Assembly: GCA_945902255.1 (NCBI GenBank)
Contig: CAMDMO010000038.1
Location: 1-12,440 of the forward strand
Reading direction: 5' to 3'
Origin: Rickettsia typhi
Lineage (GTDB): Bacteria; Pseudomonadota; Alphaproteobacteria; Rickettsiales; UBA1997
Length of the DNA: 12,440 bases
In this document: one piece after another, positions 6,612-12,440 of the stretch
How the letters are laid out: each line of letters begins with the position of its first letter
Numbering within the stretch: the first letter of the stretch is position 1
Program-made: the position numbers and the translations under genes
Notes under the pieces: generated by a model
Seen by the model: the letters and a program-made list of their open reading frames with translations, nothing else
Databases searched by the model: none
Told to the model about the DNA's origin: nothing

Positions 6612-7814
6612 ATGAGTAATTATCAAAATAAAAAAACAAATTTTAAAAAACTGCACTTAGAAACCCAAATGGTTAGAGGCGGAACAATTCGCTCTAACTT
6701 TGGAGAAACTTCTGAAGCAATTTTTATGAATTCTGGTTTTGCTTATAATTCCGCAGAAACTGCTGAAAATCGTTTTAATGGAGAAGAACCCGGATATGTT
6801 TATTCGCGCTATTTAAATCCCACTTTAAAAATGCTGGAAGATAAATTAGCATTATTAGAAGGCTCTGAAGCGGCTTGTGTTATGGCTAGCGGCATGGCTG
6901 CGGTTTTCGCTTCAATCATGTGTCAAATTAAAGCTGGCGATCACTTTATCGCTTCTAAAGTCTTATTTGGCTCTTGTTTTCATATTGCAACAAAAATTTT
7001 ACCAAATTATGGAATTGAAGTAACGTTGGTTGATGGCCCAGATAACAAGGCTTGGGAAAAAGCTTTTAAGAAAAATACTAAGGTTGTTTTTATTGAAACA
7101 CCAGCCAATCCAAATCTTGAAATTGTTGATATTGAATTTATCGCCAAACTCTGCAAAAAACATAAAGCGAGCCTTATTGTTGATAATATTTTTGCCTCAC
7201 CTTATTGCCAAAAATCACTTGAACTTGGCGCAGATATTGTAGTTTACTCCACCACAAAACATATGGATGGACAAGGTCGAAGTCTTGGAGGATGCGTTCT
7301 TGGAAGTGAAAAATTTATCAAAGAAACTTTATTACCTTTTCATCGCCACACCGGCCCCGCTCTAAGCCCTTTTAACGCTTGGATTATTCTAAAATCACTA
7401 GAAACCTTTCCTTTGCGCATGGAAAGACATTGTCAAAATGCTGAAAAACTTGCCAAATTTTTGGAATCTCACAAAAAAATTAAACGCGTCTTATATCCAA
7501 CACTAAAATCTCATCCTCAATTTAAAACCGCAAAAAAACAGATGATTAACGGCGGCGCCATGCTTGCTTTTGAAGTCAAAGGCAGTAAAAAAGACTGCTT
7601 CAACTTCATGAATCGCTTACAAATTATTGATATATCTAATAATTTAGGTGATGCCAAATCTTTAATTACCCACCCCGCAACCACTACTCACTCTAATATT
7701 TCTCGCGAAGATCAAGAAAAAATCGGCATTACAGAATCAATGTGTCGCCTTTCGGTTGGCCTTGAAAATATTGATGATTTAATAGCCGATTTAACTCAAG
7801 CTTTAAAAATTTAA
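6612..7814 (+). CDS. metZ: O-succinylhomoserine sulfhydrylase MetZ
   Basis: PLP enzyme of the Cys/Met-metabolism family that converts O-acylhomoserine plus sulfide directly to homocysteine, bypassing cystathionine. 400 residues. Seen are YVYSRYLNPT (62-71), whose Tyr/Arg contact the cofactor phosphate of the neighbouring subunit, VMASGMAA (90-97), the pyridine-binding DN at 191-192, and the Schiff-base Lys216 in VVYSTTKHMDGQGRSLGG. The C-terminal SLITHPATTTHSNIS and CRLSVGLENIDDL are family hallmarks. MetZ is favoured over cystathionine gamma-synthase or gamma-lyase by the overall sequence type (DGQGRSLGG, FNAWIILKSLETF) and by the metX-metW context; preference for succinyl or acetyl ester is not decidable by eye. 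Last gene of the cluster. No ribosome-binding site is visible, only AAATCAAAT before the ATG. No clear terminator follows. Confidence 0.93.
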   Translation: MSNYQNKKTNFKKLHLETQMVRGGTIRSNFGETSEAIFMNSGFAYNSAETAENRFNGEEPGYVYSRYLNPTLKMLEDKLALLEGSEAACVMASGMAAVFASIMCQIKAGDHFIASKVLFGSCFHIATKILPNYGIEVTLVDGPDNKAWEKAFKKNTKVVFIETPANPNLEIVDIEFIAKLCKKHKASLIVDNIFASPYCQKSLELGADIVVYSTTKHMDGQGRSLGGCVLGSEKFIKETLLPFHRHTGPALSPFNAWIILKSLETFPLRMERHCQNAEKLAKFLESHKKIKRVLYPTLKSHPQFKTAKKQMINGGAMLAFEVKGSKKDCFNFMNRLQIIDISNNLGDAKSLITHPATTTHSNISREDQEKIGITESMCRLSVGLENIDDLIADLTQALKI

Positions 7815-7833
7815 CGCAATTTCTTTATTTTTC

Positions 7834-7862
7834 TTGCCACTTAGCTGAAATTAATATATGGT
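7834..7862 (+). promoter_or_regulatory. Possible promoter of yajQ
   Basis: TTGCCA (7834-7839), 17 bases, then TATGGT (7857-7862). The -35 has four or five consensus bases and the -10 has four. The predicted start is about 25 bases before yajQ. The 80-base gap also contains a short inverted pair ATGGT/ACCAT around 7858-7872. Weak call. Confidence 0.3.
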
Positions 7863-7894
7863 TAGAGACCATTACTAATTATTTTTATCAACTT

Positions 7895-8386
7895 ATGCCA
7901 AGTTTCGATATAGTCTCTAAAATAAACACTCAAGAAATTGATAACGCCGTTAATTCTGTAATGCGCGAATTAACAAATCGCTATGATTTTAAAGGGGCGA
8001 AATTTAATCTCGAATTACAACTTAAGGATAATTTAATCATTATAACCGCTGAAGATGAATATAAAATTGGACAAATTCGTGATTCTCTAAAAGTATTTGC
8101 AACGAAGCGCGGCATTGATGTAAAAGCCTTCGATTTTCAAAAAGAAGAAAAGGCTGGTGGAAGCACAATCAGACAAGAAGTGAAGCTAAAAAATGGCATC
8201 GAACAAGAAATTGGCAAAAAAATTGCTAAACAAGTCAAAGATTTAAAACTCAAGGTTCAAGCTTCCATTAGAAGCGATGAGGTTAGAGTGGAAAGTAAAA
8301 ATCGCGATGATTTACAGCAGGTAATGTCGATATTGCGCTCAACTCCTTACGATATTCCATTACAATTTATTAATTTTCGTGATTAG
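7895..8386 (+). CDS. yajQ: YajQ family nucleotide-binding protein
   Basis: Small cytoplasmic protein of the UPF0234/YajQ family made of two similar ferredoxin-like halves. Members bind RNA or nucleotides, and the Xanthomonas relative is a cyclic-di-GMP effector. 163 residues, the usual size. It opens with the family signature MPSFDIVSKIN, followed by NRYDFKGAKFNLEL (28-41), GSTIRQEVKLKNGIEQEIGKKIAK in the second half, KVQASIRSDEVRV and the C-terminal signature DIPLQFINFRD. The next gene starts three bases after the stop, so the two are probably cotranscribed. The cellular role in this organism cannot be deduced. Confidence 0.95.
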   Translation: MPSFDIVSKINTQEIDNAVNSVMRELTNRYDFKGAKFNLELQLKDNLIIITAEDEYKIGQIRDSLKVFATKRGIDVKAFDFQKEEKAGGSTIRQEVKLKNGIEQEIGKKIAKQVKDLKLKVQASIRSDEVRVESKNRDDLQQVMSILRSTPYDIPLQFINFRD

Positions 8387-8389
8387 CTC

Positions 8390-9244
8390 ATGTCAATACA
8401 AAGCGTAGCAAAAACGATAGCAGAACATCCAATTATAAAAGGCATAACGAAGCTATTTAAGATAGCGGTTGGAATTCCTTTAGCTACAGCAGCTACAGCA
8501 GTTCTTGGTATTGGTTTGGTATTGGCTCAAACAGCTAAATTAACTCACGCTCATTTCATCAAAAAATTTGGTATTGGTAAACAGCTAACTTTTGATATTG
8601 GGCTAACCGAAGTATCGGACTTCTTTAAAAAAGCTATATATAAAACTTGGTCTGAATTTGCACTAGAACCATATGCAGCAGCAGCAAAATGGGCGGAAGA
8701 CTATTCGGAAAGAAGAGTTCAAGATAAAGAACAAATTCATCAAACAAATGATCATTTTGAAGGTGACGGATCATATGAAGGAGATGGAGCTACTCATACC
8801 GGAGATTCTGGCTTAGATCATAGCGCATATCAATATCACCGTTTGCAAGAAATTGCTAAATTGAAAGAAGATGAAAATATTAAAATAGAAATTAAAGAAA
8901 GAGCTCAACATTTAGAAGATCTCGAAAAAGAAGCTAAAAAACAAGCTGATGAATTTAAAGCAGGAATAGCAAAAGCAGAGGCAGAAAAAAAGGCTCAGGC
9001 TGCAAAAGAAAAAGCAGATTCAGACCAAAAGGTTGAAGAAGAAATTAGAATAAAAATAGCAGAAAACAGAAGAAAGATAGAAGAAATGGCCAGAGCACAA
9101 AAAAGAGACAAAGAAAATGTAGATCAGGCGCTACGAGATGGCCATAAAGCGAGAGCTAGTAATATCCCTCAAACTAACTGTCGCGCCGAAAATGCAACTC
9201 CACTATCCGTTGCGGCGATTGAAAAAACTCCAATCACTACTTAG
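8390..9244 (+). CDS. Unknown membrane-anchored coiled-coil protein
   Basis: I do not recognise this 284-residue protein. Residues 1-22 form a basic amphipathic segment, and 24-46 (KIAVGIPLATAATAVLGIGL...) are a long hydrophobic, Ala/Gly-rich membrane helix without a signal-peptidase-like end, so it is likely an inner-membrane anchor. An acidic Gly/Asp/His segment at 122-147 contains EGDG twice. Residues ~150-250 are a Lys/Glu/Ala-rich helix with heptad character, a probable coiled coil, similar in composition to TolA or other tether proteins but with no visible homology. The tail (255-284) is polar. It follows yajQ by three bases, has no ribosome-binding site, and ends convergent with the Pro-rich protein gene at 9451. 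Structural tether or secreted factor are both guesses. Confidence 0.75.
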   Translation: MSIQSVAKTIAEHPIIKGITKLFKIAVGIPLATAATAVLGIGLVLAQTAKLTHAHFIKKFGIGKQLTFDIGLTEVSDFFKKAIYKTWSEFALEPYAAAAKWAEDYSERRVQDKEQIHQTNDHFEGDGSYEGDGATHTGDSGLDHSAYQYHRLQEIAKLKEDENIKIEIKERAQHLEDLEKEAKKQADEFKAGIAKAEAEKKAQAAKEKADSDQKVEEEIRIKIAENRRKIEEMARAQKRDKENVDQALRDGHKARASNIPQTNCRAENATPLSVAAIEKTPITT

Positions 9245-9313
9245 CTTTAAAATTAATACATTCTCCCAACATCTCTCAGGGCCTACGCATGAAAAACTTA
9301 TTAAAAAAACACT

Positions 9314-9350
9314 CGTCATCCTTGATGCGAAGCGTCGAGCATCTTGTGAG
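9314..9350 (+). repeat. Palindromic repeat, copy 3 (CGTCATCCTT family)
   Basis: Starts CGTCATCCTTGATGC and ends ATCTTGTGAG. Inner arms GATGC/GCGTC (9324-9328 and 9332-9336) pair with one G-U; outer arms ATCCT/AGCAT pair with one mismatch. It is the most degenerate of the three copies and forms the left arm of the 9303-9427 inverted repeat. Confidence 0.7.
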
Positions 9351-9371
9351 TTTATTTTTTAGAAGCTCAGG

Positions 9372-9409
9372 CTCATAAGATCCTCGAATCTGCGGATTCA
9401 AGGATGACG
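9372..9409 (-). repeat. Palindromic repeat, copy 2 (CGTCATCCTT family)
   Basis: On the minus strand it starts CGTCATCCTTGAATC and ends GAGGATCTTATGAG. Inner arms GAATC (9386-9390) and GATTC (9395-9399) pair perfectly, as do ATCCT and AGGAT outside. It shares both flanks with copy 1 (2045-2079) but has quite different inner arms. It forms the right arm of the 9303-9427 inverted repeat. Confidence 0.75.
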
Positions 9410-9450
9410 AGTGTTTTGGTTTTTTTTACGCGCCAAGCCGCGCAACATCC

Positions 9451-11457
9451 CTACCTAGAATTTGTAATACCCTTACTTAAAATTGCCGCCAATTGTTGAG
9501 CTTTTGTAGGCTCTGGATCTGGGCTTGGAATCGCGCTAGAACTTTTATCTTTTTCACCAGTATTGTAATAGTAGTCCATGGCTTTTTTACGAAAATCTTT
9601 ATAACCAACTTCATCTTTACCAATTACAACTTTTTGACCCTTAAATAGATCCACAACTTCTTTTGAAAGAACTTTCATTTTTCTATCTTCCAACTCCTTG
9701 CCACTCAAATCCTTAGAAGATGATGTCGATCCTTTTAAGGCCTCATCTTCTTTTGAATCAGGCTCCTTACTTGCGCTTGATTCTTTTGCTTTTACAGCAG
9801 CTTTGGAAACGGAAGTGTCTTTTGGAGATGCTGGCAAAGCTATATCTGGAGAAGCTTTTGGAGATGCTATAGGCGATACCACTAAATTTGGAGCAGCAAC
9901 TTTAACATCTGCCTTAGCAGCTGCAACAGAAGCTGTGGCTGGTTTTGGCGTAGCTGGTGTAGCTAAATGAGTTACGTCTGGCTTAACTTTTGGTGGCGCT
10001 GGAGGCACTACGGCCGCATTCAAAACAACTCCAGAAGAAGATGTTTTTGTGGAAATAGTTGGTGAGGCTTTTGATGTAGGTGACACAGGCTTTATCGAAA
10101 CCGGAACAGCTTTTGGTGGCAGTGGAGGCGCCACAACCTGTGACACCGGAGATGTAACTCTTTTTTCAGCAACCCCAGAAAGAGTAGAATCTTTTGCAGA
10201 TTCTGAAGGGGTTGTTTTTGGTTGCGGTGAGGAAACTGTTGGCGGAGTAGCTGCAAATGTAGATTTTGGTGACGAAGGTAAAACTGCTGCCACAGCTGGA
10301 TTAACAACCCCAGAAGCCGCAGATGACTCGGGCGTTGGTGCGGGAGCCGCCGCGGGCGAAGGTTTTTGATCCGCCAATTGATTCAGTGCAATTCTACGAA
10401 ATACTTCTGTTAAAGATAATTGCTCTGGTAAAGCATAAACTTCTACCATGGTATGATAAATAGACCCAACAATTCTATTAAGCATTACTTCTTTGATCTC
10501 TAAAATTCTCTTTTTTTCTTCATTTGAAAATATTGCGGGATCGGCACTCTTTTCATCAAAAAATAAAATACGCCTAAAAAGATTTTCTCCATTACTTTCA
10601 AAACGCCCTACTCCAAATTTTTCCGCCAACTTTACAAGCTCTTCTCTCTTAGCGTCATCTCCATCATTAGCTAACTGACCAATTCCAACCCCATCTTCCA
10701 GAGCAGTGCCAAGATGGTATGAATTTTTGTAATTAGCAACTATCGCATCATGAAATGCCTTAACTCCTAAAACACTATTAGTTTCAGCAAATACGGACCT
10801 TACAAGATCTAGGTTTTCAACTCCGGCACCACTTCTTTTTCTCAATATTTCCTTTACAATACCATTCCAAACAGCGGCAGAGGCAGATATTTCAGAAGTA
10901 GATCCTTGAAAGAATTTTTGCTTTTTAGAACCTTCTGCACCACTTAAATCATCCGCCAGCTTCATAAGATTTAAAATATCCCCATATCTATCTAAAACAG
11001 GATATTGAGGAACTAACTGATAAACCTCCTTGGTCTCACCACCTACGGTTATTATATATTTTCTTTGTTTTATAATTTTTGAATCAGAAGGGTTTCGAGC
11101 CAATTTTACATCTGTCTCTTCCTCGCATTTTACCCTCATGTCACCAAAATCAACTTCCTGACCGAGTGGAATTGAATATTTATATAAGCCCGAATCCCTC
11201 TTTTCTCCTCTATAGCCAAAAGCAACCATTTGAGAATCCATTCCAGTTACAACGCCAACATCATTATCAAAACAAGTTCTCCAAAATTCGCTATGACTTG
11301 GACTATCATATTGTTCTACACCTCCAGCAGCGTTAGTAGGAAATTGACCAATAATATGTTGTGAATCAATATCTGGCCCAGTGCCAAGAGTAAAGTGTTG
11401 AGCGTTATAACCACCACCTACTGGACTTGACTTTGGAGCAATAACTGAGCGAGTCAT
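9451..11457 (-). CDS. Pro/Ser-rich protein with degenerate tyrosine-phosphatase-like N-terminus
   Basis: 668 residues, no signal peptide or membrane helix. Residues ~30-240 weakly recall a classical protein tyrosine phosphatase in motif order: HIIGQFP (34-40, like the IATQGP motif), EFWRTCFDNDVGVVTGM (57-73, like FWRMV...VIVML), YKYSIP and FGDMRV (92-109), GGETKEVYQLVPQYP (139-153, like the ETR-V-H-WPD stretch), then QGSTSEISASAAVW (184-197) where HC-x5-R-T should be. The only cysteines are 62 and 111, so a catalytic P-loop is absent: if the fold is right, it is a pseudophosphatase. Residues ~240-362 are charged and helical. Residues 365-545 are Pro/Ala/Ser-rich with more than a dozen Ser/Thr-Pro pairs and two PxxPxK motifs (444-449, 485-490). 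A Lys/Glu-rich helical end follows (555-668). It has its own promoter. A secreted effector or scaffold is inference. Confidence 0.6.
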   Translation of the reverse strand: MTRSVIAPKSSPVGGGYNAQHFTLGTGPDIDSQHIIGQFPTNAAGGVEQYDSPSHSEFWRTCFDNDVGVVTGMDSQMVAFGYRGEKRDSGLYKYSIPLGQEVDFGDMRVKCEEETDVKLARNPSDSKIIKQRKYIITVGGETKEVYQLVPQYPVLDRYGDILNLMKLADDLSGAEGSKKQKFFQGSTSEISASAAVWNGIVKEILRKRSGAGVENLDLVRSVFAETNSVLGVKAFHDAIVANYKNSYHLGTALEDGVGIGQLANDGDDAKREELVKLAEKFGVGRFESNGENLFRRILFFDEKSADPAIFSNEEKKRILEIKEVMLNRIVGSIYHTMVEVYALPEQLSLTEVFRRIALNQLADQKPSPAAAPAPTPESSAASGVVNPAVAAVLPSSPKSTFAATPPTVSSPQPKTTPSESAKDSTLSGVAEKRVTSPVSQVVAPPLPPKAVPVSIKPVSPTSKASPTISTKTSSSGVVLNAAVVPPAPPKVKPDVTHLATPATPKPATASVAAAKADVKVAAPNLVVSPIASPKASPDIALPASPKDTSVSKAAVKAKESSASKEPDSKEDEALKGSTSSSKDLSGKELEDRKMKVLSKEVVDLFKGQKVVIGKDEVGYKDFRKKAMDYYYNTGEKDKSSSAIPSPDPEPTKAQQLAAILSKGITNSR

Positions 11458-11523
11458 TTTGTTAAAACTTTAAGTTATTTAATTTCCCAATGCTTATTTG
11501 GTTTAAAAAATTTAGATGTGACG

Positions 11524-11552
11524 ATTGTAGCGGTTTTAAGAATTTTTATCAA
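11524..11552 (-). promoter_or_regulatory. Promoter of the Pro-rich protein gene
   Basis: On the minus strand TTGATA (11547-11552), exactly 17 bases, then TACAAT (11524-11529). Each box is one base from consensus. The predicted start is near 11517, giving a leader of about 60 bases. The rest of the 11458-11612 gap shows no RNA gene, and I see no clear terminator for thiS, whose 3' end is followed only by an A/T-rich stretch. Confidence 0.7.
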
Positions 11553-11612
11553 TAAAATATAAAATTCTAACAAAGCTAATAAAAAAAATTACCAAAAAGG
11601 AACAGCCAAAAA

Positions 11613-11822
11613 TCAACCACCACCAATAAAATGAACAATTTCAACCCTACTACCCTCATCTAAAATAACTTCTCTAAATTGATCTAAATTGACAATTTCC
11701 AAATCTTTTTCCACTGCAATTTTTTTTACATCGAGCCCAAGCTCTAACACTAGCTCGGCAACTGTCATTTTATGATCAAGAATTCTCTCTTCACCATTTA
11801 AAATAATTTTTACTTTTGACAT
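11613..11822 (-). CDS. thiS: Sulfur carrier protein ThiS
   Basis: Ubiquitin-like small protein whose C-terminal glycine is adenylated and thiocarboxylated to deliver sulfur for the thiazole ring of thiamine. From the ATG at 11822 the product has 69 residues, beginning MSKVKIILNGEE and ending EIVHFIGGG; the terminal Gly-Gly required for activation is intact. The core pattern MTVAELVLELGL, KIAVEKDLEIV and LDEGSRVEIVHFIGGG is typical. A TTG six codons upstream (11840) could extend it, but the ATG start matches family length. No thiG, thiF or thiE is in view; the downstream gene is the unrelated Pro-rich protein and the upstream neighbour lptF is divergent. It could therefore be an orphan carrier or be used by distant thi genes. 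Confidence 0.92.
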   Translation of the reverse strand: MSKVKIILNGEERILDHKMTVAELVLELGLDVKKIAVEKDLEIVNLDQFREVILDEGSRVEIVHFIGGG

Positions 11823-11848
11823 ATATTCAATCTTGTTCAAAATAGCTG

Positions 11849-11862
11849 AAAGTTATAACTTT
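11849..11862. promoter_or_regulatory. 14-bp palindrome between thiS and lptF
   Basis: AAAGTTATAACTTT is a perfect 14-bp palindrome near the middle of the 60-base divergent gap. It overlaps a possible lptF -10 (TATAAC, 11854-11859; candidate -35 TTGTTC at 11833-11838 with a short 15-base spacer). It could be an operator acting on both genes, or a chance AT-rich palindrome. Confidence 0.35.
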
Positions 11863-11882
11863 AAAAAACTTATTTAATTAAA

Positions 11883-12440
11883 TTGAAATTATACAGCCGC
11901 TATATTTTTCACAAGGTTCTTATTGGATTTCTTGCTTTTAACGCCATTCTAATATCATTAATTTGGTTTAGCCGCGCTATTTCTTTTGTCAGATATGTAA
12001 CCGAAAATGGCATTGAACTCAGTCAGTTTTTTTATCTTTTTATCCTAATTTTGCCTTGGTTGCTGTTATTTATAATTCCAGTTTCGCTATTTGCTGCAAT
12101 TTTGATTATTTATAATCGTATGATTGTAAGTAACGAAATTACTATTTTAAAAAATTCAGGATTAACCAAAATCTCAATCTCAAAACCAGCCTTAATACTC
12201 GCTTTCATAGCTTCACTTTTTTGCTTTCTTACTTCTTTTTATTTAATGCCACTCGCCAATAAAGAGCTAAGAATATCGCGCATTAATTTTGAAAATAATT
12301 ATGCAAATTTATCTTTTAATCCAAAAACCTTTGAGACTTTAAAAAATCTAACAATTTACGCTCAAAATCGCGATAGTAATAATCGACTTTCTGGAATTTT
12401 ATTGCATGATCAAAGGTCGGAGAAATATTCTATAACTATC
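11883..12440 (+). CDS. lptF: LPS export permease LptF, 3' end cut by window
   Basis: Inner-membrane permease subunit of the LptB2FG transporter, which extracts lipopolysaccharide and passes it to LptC/LptA. The first 186 codons are visible and still open at the right edge; the family is about 360-390 residues. The N-terminus reads KLYSRYIFHKVLIGFLAFN, typical of the YjgP/YjgQ family, followed by hydrophobic helices at roughly 10-35, 50-80 and 105-130, the cytoplasmic stretch NRMIVSNEITILKNSGLT (conserved E-I-x-x-L-x-x-x-G), and the start of the periplasmic beta-jellyroll. LptF rather than LptG is inferred from overall similarity. Start: an in-frame stop lies at 11862-11864, and TTG at 11883 gives the family-like start; no in-frame ATG is available nearby, so a TTG start is likely. 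No ribosome-binding site. Confidence 0.88.
   Translation, partial: MKLYSRYIFHKVLIGFLAFNAILISLIWFSRAISFVRYVTENGIELSQFFYLFILILPWLLLFIIPVSLFAAILIIYNRMIVSNEITILKNSGLTKISISKPALILAFIASLFCFLTSFYLMPLANKELRISRINFENNYANLSFNPKTFETLKNLTIYAQNRDSNNRLSGILLHDQRSEKYSITI

Larger units (their letters stand above)
9303..9427. terminator. Long inverted repeat, likely bidirectional terminator
   Basis: AAAACACTCGTCATCCTTGA (9306-9325) pairs perfectly over 20 bp with 9398-9417, and pairing continues with a few mismatches to about 9350/9372 around a 21-base loop. The plus strand ends in eight T (9420-9427) after GG, and the minus strand ends in seven T (9303-9309). It lies between two convergent genes (ends at 9244 and 9451), so it can stop transcription from both sides. 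The arms are two head-to-head copies of the repeat at 2045-2079. Confidence 0.8.

Noticed and set aside
9138..9362. Small plus-strand frame overlapping the end of the 8390 gene
   Set aside because: It runs out of frame through the gene end and into the inverted repeat; no family features.
10049..10369. Plus-strand open frame of 106 residues rich in Gly/Glu/Ala
   Set aside because: It is the antisense shadow of the Pro/Ser/Ala-rich tail of the minus-strand protein. Repetitive codons keep several frames open here; the same holds for 9698-9970 and for 10092-10307 on the minus strand.
9451..11457. Active tyrosine phosphatase
   Set aside because: No HC-x5-R motif exists anywhere in the protein and neither of its two cysteines is in a P-loop context.
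11823..11840. Extended ThiS start at TTG 11840
   Set aside because: ThiS proteins begin directly at the MxKVxLNGE strand; the ATG at 11822 gives normal length.

Overview
The window looks like part of an AT-rich alphaproteobacterial chromosome (I estimate roughly two thirds A+T by eye, not counted). The combination of a chorismate mutase gene beside metX-metW, a MetZ-type sulfhydrylase, a 205-residue S4, small palindromic repeats between genes and a Pro/Ser-rich protein suggests a Rickettsiales-like or other host-associated AT-rich alphaproteobacterium. The methionine genes argue against a strongly reduced Rickettsia or Wolbachia type. They would fit a lineage that kept amino-acid synthesis, such as Deianiraea-like Rickettsiales. 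This placement is inference only.

Layout. 1-1021: 3' part of alanine dehydrogenase (ald, +). 1022-1136: two compact palindromic elements. 1137-1964: rsmA/ksgA (+). 1965-2242: a GC-rich patch, one copy of a palindromic repeat and the rpsD terminator. 2243-2860: rpsD (-), with a long leader and a good promoter near 3000-3028. 3041-3931: chorismate mutase with an extra C-terminal domain (-), divergent from a plus-strand cluster. 3977-7814: metX-metW-rlpA-metZ, which makes homocysteine by direct sulfhydrylation and has a septal-ring lipoprotein gene embedded in it. 7895-9244: yajQ followed 3 bases later by an unknown membrane-anchored coiled-coil protein. 9303-9427: a large inverted repeat built from two head-to-head copies of the repeat seen near 2045, which probably serves as a bidirectional terminator. 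9451-11457: a 668-residue protein (-) whose first ~240 residues distantly resemble a tyrosine phosphatase without its active-site loop, followed by a Pro/Ser/Ala-rich tail. 11613-11822: thiS (-). 11883-12440: 5' part of lptF (+).

How the genes work together. MetX activates homoserine, MetZ exchanges the acyl group for sulfide to give homocysteine, and MetW is the usual partner of MetX. Chorismate mutase feeds phenylalanine/tyrosine synthesis. RlpA and LptF are envelope genes; RsmA and S4 both concern the 30S ribosomal subunit. ThiS is a sulfur carrier standing without other thi genes in view.

The most noteworthy parts are the pseudophosphatase-like Pro-rich protein (9451-11457), the palindromic repeat family whose arms change in sequence but keep pairing, the two small palindromic insertions upstream of rsmA, and the near absence of Shine-Dalgarno sequences across the window.
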